Positions 61,807 through 64,000 of a stretch of DNA of 64,000 nt are shown here, one piece after another (position 1 is the first letter of the stretch; each line of letters starts with the position of its first letter). The notes below the pieces were generated by a model. That model did not search any database, had not been told where the DNA came from, and saw nothing but the letters and a program-made list of their open reading frames with translations. Made by a program: the position numbers and the translations under genes. The stretch lies in the NCBI GenBank assembly GCA_029222685.1, contig JARHVB010000003.1, forward strand, positions 1 to 64,000, read 5' to 3'. This DNA comes from Terripilifer ovatus. GTDB taxonomy: Bacteria; Pseudomonadota; Alphaproteobacteria; Rhizobiales; Beijerinckiaceae.

Positions 61807-62322
61807 CTACAGCAGAAACGTCAGATTGCTCTGCGGCATGTCGCGGTCGATGATGCGGATGGTCTTGCTGCGGATCTTGAAGCTGTCGCCGGCGCGCACC
61901 AGTTCGTGCGTCATCGAGGTCGGGATCGGCCGCAGTTCGCCGAGGCCGACCTGGCGATAATCGCCGGTGCGCAGTTCGAAGATGAGCTGGTTGGAATGCA
62001 CCACCGTCGCGCCATCGCCCGAGGCCGGATCGATGAAAACGTTGGTGATGAAATGCAGGGTGCGCGACTTCGGCGTCTGGGCGGCGAAGGTGGTCTCGAG
62101 CAGGTGATAAATGCGCTCTTCCAGCGCCAGCGCATTGTCGTTGATGATCGCGGCGCATTCGGTGGCGGGCCGGGTTTCGTCGATCGGCACCCAGTAATGA
62201 CAGTCGTCGGTATAAAGCGCGTGCCAGTCGCGAATGCGGGCATCGTCGAGCAGTTTCGCTTCCTGGAACAGAAACGCCGAGGCGGCAGCGGTGACGTCGC
62301 TTAACGACATGGTCGCCATCAT
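61807..62322 (-). CDS. Aromatic-ring-hydroxylating dioxygenase, beta subunit
   Basis: The 171-residue protein has the small-subunit NTF2-like fold: AAASAFLFQEAKLLDDARIRDWHALYTDDCHYWVPIDE, ALALEERIYHLLETTFAAQTPKSRTLHFITNVFI and ELVRAGDSFKIRSKTIRIIDRD. It has a structural role in the alpha3beta3 oxygenase. ATG 62322 overlaps the alpha-subunit stop by four bases and has AAGGGG upstream; longer in-frame starts exist but lie inside the alpha gene. It is paired with the Rieske alpha subunit. Confidence 0.93.
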   Translation of the reverse strand: MMATMSLSDVTAAASAFLFQEAKLLDDARIRDWHALYTDDCHYWVPIDETRPATECAAIINDNALALEERIYHLLETTFAAQTPKSRTLHFITNVFIDPASGDGATVVHSNQLIFELRTGDYRQVGLGELRPIPTSMTHELVRAGDSFKIRSKTIRIIDRDMPQSNLTFLL

Positions 62323-63647
62323 TGTTCGATCCCCTTCATTGCCGAGGCCCATTTGCGCCACAGGCCGCGCTGACATGCCTCGCTCGCCGGCAGGCCGCGA
62401 AAATCGCCATTCTCGGTCTCGACATCCGAGCCGATGCCGCGTTCGAGGATGAGCCATTCGACCGCGCGGCCGCGCAGCCCTTCGGTGTTCTGGCTGAAGA
62501 TGTCGACGTCGTCAGGCATGCCGTAGCCGGACGGGCCGTAGAAGCGCTCCTGGCTGCGCAGCATGCCGGCGTTCAACTCGTCGTCGAGGCCGACGAGTTC
62601 GTACGGATAGACGGTGACTTCCGTCAGATCCGGCCCGAGCGGTCGCCAGGTGCGGATCTGGTGATGGATCATGCCGAGATTGGGGAAGATCGCGGCGGCA
62701 CACTTGCCGCCGATGCGGCACAGCATTTCTTCGTCGTACTTCTCGCTGAGCCTGGCGAAATGTTCGGCGAAGTGGCCCTGCTTGAGATTTTCGGGATCGC
62801 TTTCCGGCTGGAACGCCAGGCCATGGCCCTGGCTGCAGCCATAGGTGTCGCCGTGATAGCGCGTGTTGCGGCGCTCGGCGTGCGATTTGCCGGCCTTGTG
62901 AACACCGAAATCGCCGGTGCTCTCGCCATACTTGGTCTGCAGCTTCGAGAACGGGCTGTGCACGAAAAGAAAGTGATACTGATCGACGATATTCTCGGCC
63001 TGGAACTTCCAGTTGCCTTTGTAGCGGACCGAATAGGGCTTGGAGACGAGGCGGATTTCGCCGACCGGTGACATGTTGAGCTTCAGGTCGATAATGTCCC
63101 TGGCGCGGCCGAGATGGTCAAGCAGCGGACCGGCGTCGGGATCGAGATTCGCGAAGATGAAGCCGCGGTAGATATCCACCTTGGGCACGCGATAAAGGCC
63201 CTCGGGCGCATCGAAGTCCTCGTCATAGCCGCCGGCGATGTTGCGGTCGGTGATGCCGACGAGCTTGCCCGACGTGTCGTAGGACCACCCGTGGTAGGGG
63301 CAGATGAAGGCGCGCGTCTTGCCTTTCGCCTCGCGGCAGAGCGCGGCGCCGCGATGGACGCAGCGATTGATCAGGACGCGGACCACGCCTTCACGATCGC
63401 GCACCGCGATGACCGGCTGGTCGCCGATATAGCTGGTGACATATTCGTTCGGCGTCGGAATCTCGCTTTCATGGGCCACGTAGGTCCAGGTGCGCTCGAA
63501 AATGCGTTCAAGTTCGGCCTTGTAGACGTCCTCGCCGACATAGGCCTGGGTGTGAATGCGAAAGCGCTTGGCGCTTGCATCGACCATCCAGGAAAAGTCC
63601 CGGGTCGGGAGGTCGTTACGACCAGTATGGGTCTCGACAAAGGTCAT
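62319..63647 (-). CDS. Aromatic-ring-hydroxylating dioxygenase, alpha subunit
   Basis: The 442-residue protein has a Rieske cluster site (Cys96, His98, Cys116, His119) and the mononuclear-iron motif ENIVDQYHFLFVH (Asp222, His225, His230). With the beta subunit it forms a dioxygenase that adds O2 to an aromatic ring to give a cis-dihydrodiol. The sequence resembles the benzoate/terephthalate/salicylate type more than the Rieske protein at 3225. ATG 63647 has AGGAG seven bases upstream. The reductase and ferredoxin are not in the window and may lie to the right. The upstream SDR would be a natural dihydrodiol dehydrogenase candidate, except for its missing Tyr. Confidence 0.93.
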   Translation of the reverse strand: MTFVETHTGRNDLPTRDFSWMVDASAKRFRIHTQAYVGEDVYKAELERIFERTWTYVAHESEIPTPNEYVTSYIGDQPVIAVRDREGVVRVLINRCVHRGAALCREAKGKTRAFICPYHGWSYDTSGKLVGITDRNIAGGYDEDFDAPEGLYRVPKVDIYRGFIFANLDPDAGPLLDHLGRARDIIDLKLNMSPVGEIRLVSKPYSVRYKGNWKFQAENIVDQYHFLFVHSPFSKLQTKYGESTGDFGVHKAGKSHAERRNTRYHGDTYGCSQGHGLAFQPESDPENLKQGHFAEHFARLSEKYDEEMLCRIGGKCAAAIFPNLGMIHHQIRTWRPLGPDLTEVTVYPYELVGLDDELNAGMLRSQERFYGPSGYGMPDDVDIFSQNTEGLRGRAVEWLILERGIGSDVETENGDFRGLPASEACQRGLWRKWASAMKGIEQ

Positions 63648-63663
63648 GGTGAAACTCCTGCCA

Positions 63664-64000
63664 TCAATCCATAAATCGTCCACCGGACATGTTCATCGTC
63701 TCGCCGGTAATGAAGGCGGCATCGTTGGAAGCGAGGAACACGGCCGCATGGGCTGCTTCGGCCGGCCGGCCGAACCGGCGCACGGGAATCGCCTTTGCCA
63801 GGGCATCGCGCTCGGTCTTTTCCATGTTCACCACCTGCGGCTCGAACAAGGATGTGGCAATGGAATTGACGGTCACGCCATAGGGCGCCAGTTCCGCAGC
63901 CATGACACGTGCATAGGCGAGCAGGCCGCCCTTCGCCGCCGCGAACGGCGCCGTGTTCGTATGCACGCCGGTCTTCGCCGACATGGAAAAGAAGACGATG
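63664..64000 (-). CDS. SDR-family oxidoreductase, N-terminus cut by the window end; active-site Tyr replaced by Phe
   Basis: The last 112 or so codons of a short-chain dehydrogenase are present. The frame continues past the window edge (IVFFS before MSAKTG). It contains the active-site region NTAPFAAAKGGLLAYARVMAAELAPYGVTVNSIA, then RFGRPAEAAHAAVFLASNDAAFITGETMNMSGG. The usual YxxxK is FxxxK: the codon is TTC where TAC/TAT is expected. It is 16 bp upstream of the dioxygenase alpha gene and probably in the same operon, where a dihydrodiol or hydroxyacid dehydrogenase would be expected. The enzyme may be impaired or use another general acid. Confidence 0.88.
   Translation of the reverse strand, partial: IVFFSMSAKTGVHTNTAPFAAAKGGLLAYARVMAAELAPYGVTVNSIATSLFEPQVVNMEKTERDALAKAIPVRRFGRPAEAAHAAVFLASNDAAFITGETMNMSGGRFMD

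Overview
The window is GC-rich and densely coded on both strands. I found no rRNA, tRNA, CRISPR array or intact mobile element. Codon use, tightly overlapping start/stop junctions (ATGA, TGATG), the abundance of ABC uptake systems and Bug-type binding proteins, and two palindromic intergenic repeats of the kind common in Rhizobiales genomes (36476-36521 and 37616-37745) point to a soil or rhizosphere alphaproteobacterium of the Hyphomicrobiales (Bradyrhizobium/Xanthobacteraceae-like). That placement is inferred from style; no marker gene is present. No gene-free stretch exceeds 300 bases.

Layout. 1-115: probable end of an insertion sequence. 141-2001: a periplasmic binding protein and an orphan fdhD. 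2198-10766: a convergent pair of units. The plus-strand unit holds a quinone-oxidoreductase-like MDR, a Rieske oxygenase and an ABC ATPase/permease. The minus-strand unit holds a LysR, an amidohydrolase, a RutA-like flavin monooxygenase and a RutB-like hydrolase, with a decayed second LysR between. Together they look like uptake and opening of an N-heterocycle. 10949-16410: a polyamine-type ABC importer carrying an NtaA/SnaA/DmoA-type monooxygenase. 16487-24209: MarR plus a six-gene minus-strand operon matching the aerobic CoA-dependent 2-aminobenzoate (anthranilate) pathway first described in Azoarcus evansii, with a near-ideal palindromic operator in front. 24347-25162: an LssY_C-domain protein.

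25320-29375: MFS, TetR, a Tat-exported NTF2-fold protein and an acyl-CoA-dehydrogenase-fold flavoprotein. Two almost identical 21-bp operator-like sites frame this cluster, so it reads as one small regulon of unknown substrate, and it is my best candidate for something undescribed. 29538-33125: a LuxR-type regulator without a synthase gene, followed by an autotransporter. 33122-37591: GntR, class V aminotransferase, FAD oxidoreductase and a Bug-type binding protein, with a clear GntR-type operator. 37818-44884: VOC protein, a five-gene branched-chain-type ABC importer, a second VOC protein and an alpha/beta hydrolase. 44998-48116: Bug protein and an NDP-forming acyl-CoA synthetase. 48146-54864: a second, oppositely oriented Liv-type importer with a stand-alone MetE-type catalytic domain and a TetR.

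55052-58892: a DUF892 ferritin-like protein, a glycogen-debranching-type glycosidase and a GT4 glycosyltransferase, suggestive of stress or carbohydrate metabolism. 59051-61670: a four-gene membrane-lipid operon (PlsC-like, CdsA-like, small membrane protein, CDP-alcohol phosphotransferase with a variant active-site motif), reminiscent of ynbAB in enterobacteria. 61807-64000: alpha and beta subunits of a ring-hydroxylating dioxygenase and an SDR cut by the window end that has Phe where the catalytic Tyr is expected. Overall this is an accessory catabolic region: many small 'binding protein + transporter + oxygenase/CoA enzyme + local regulator' modules placed side by side.
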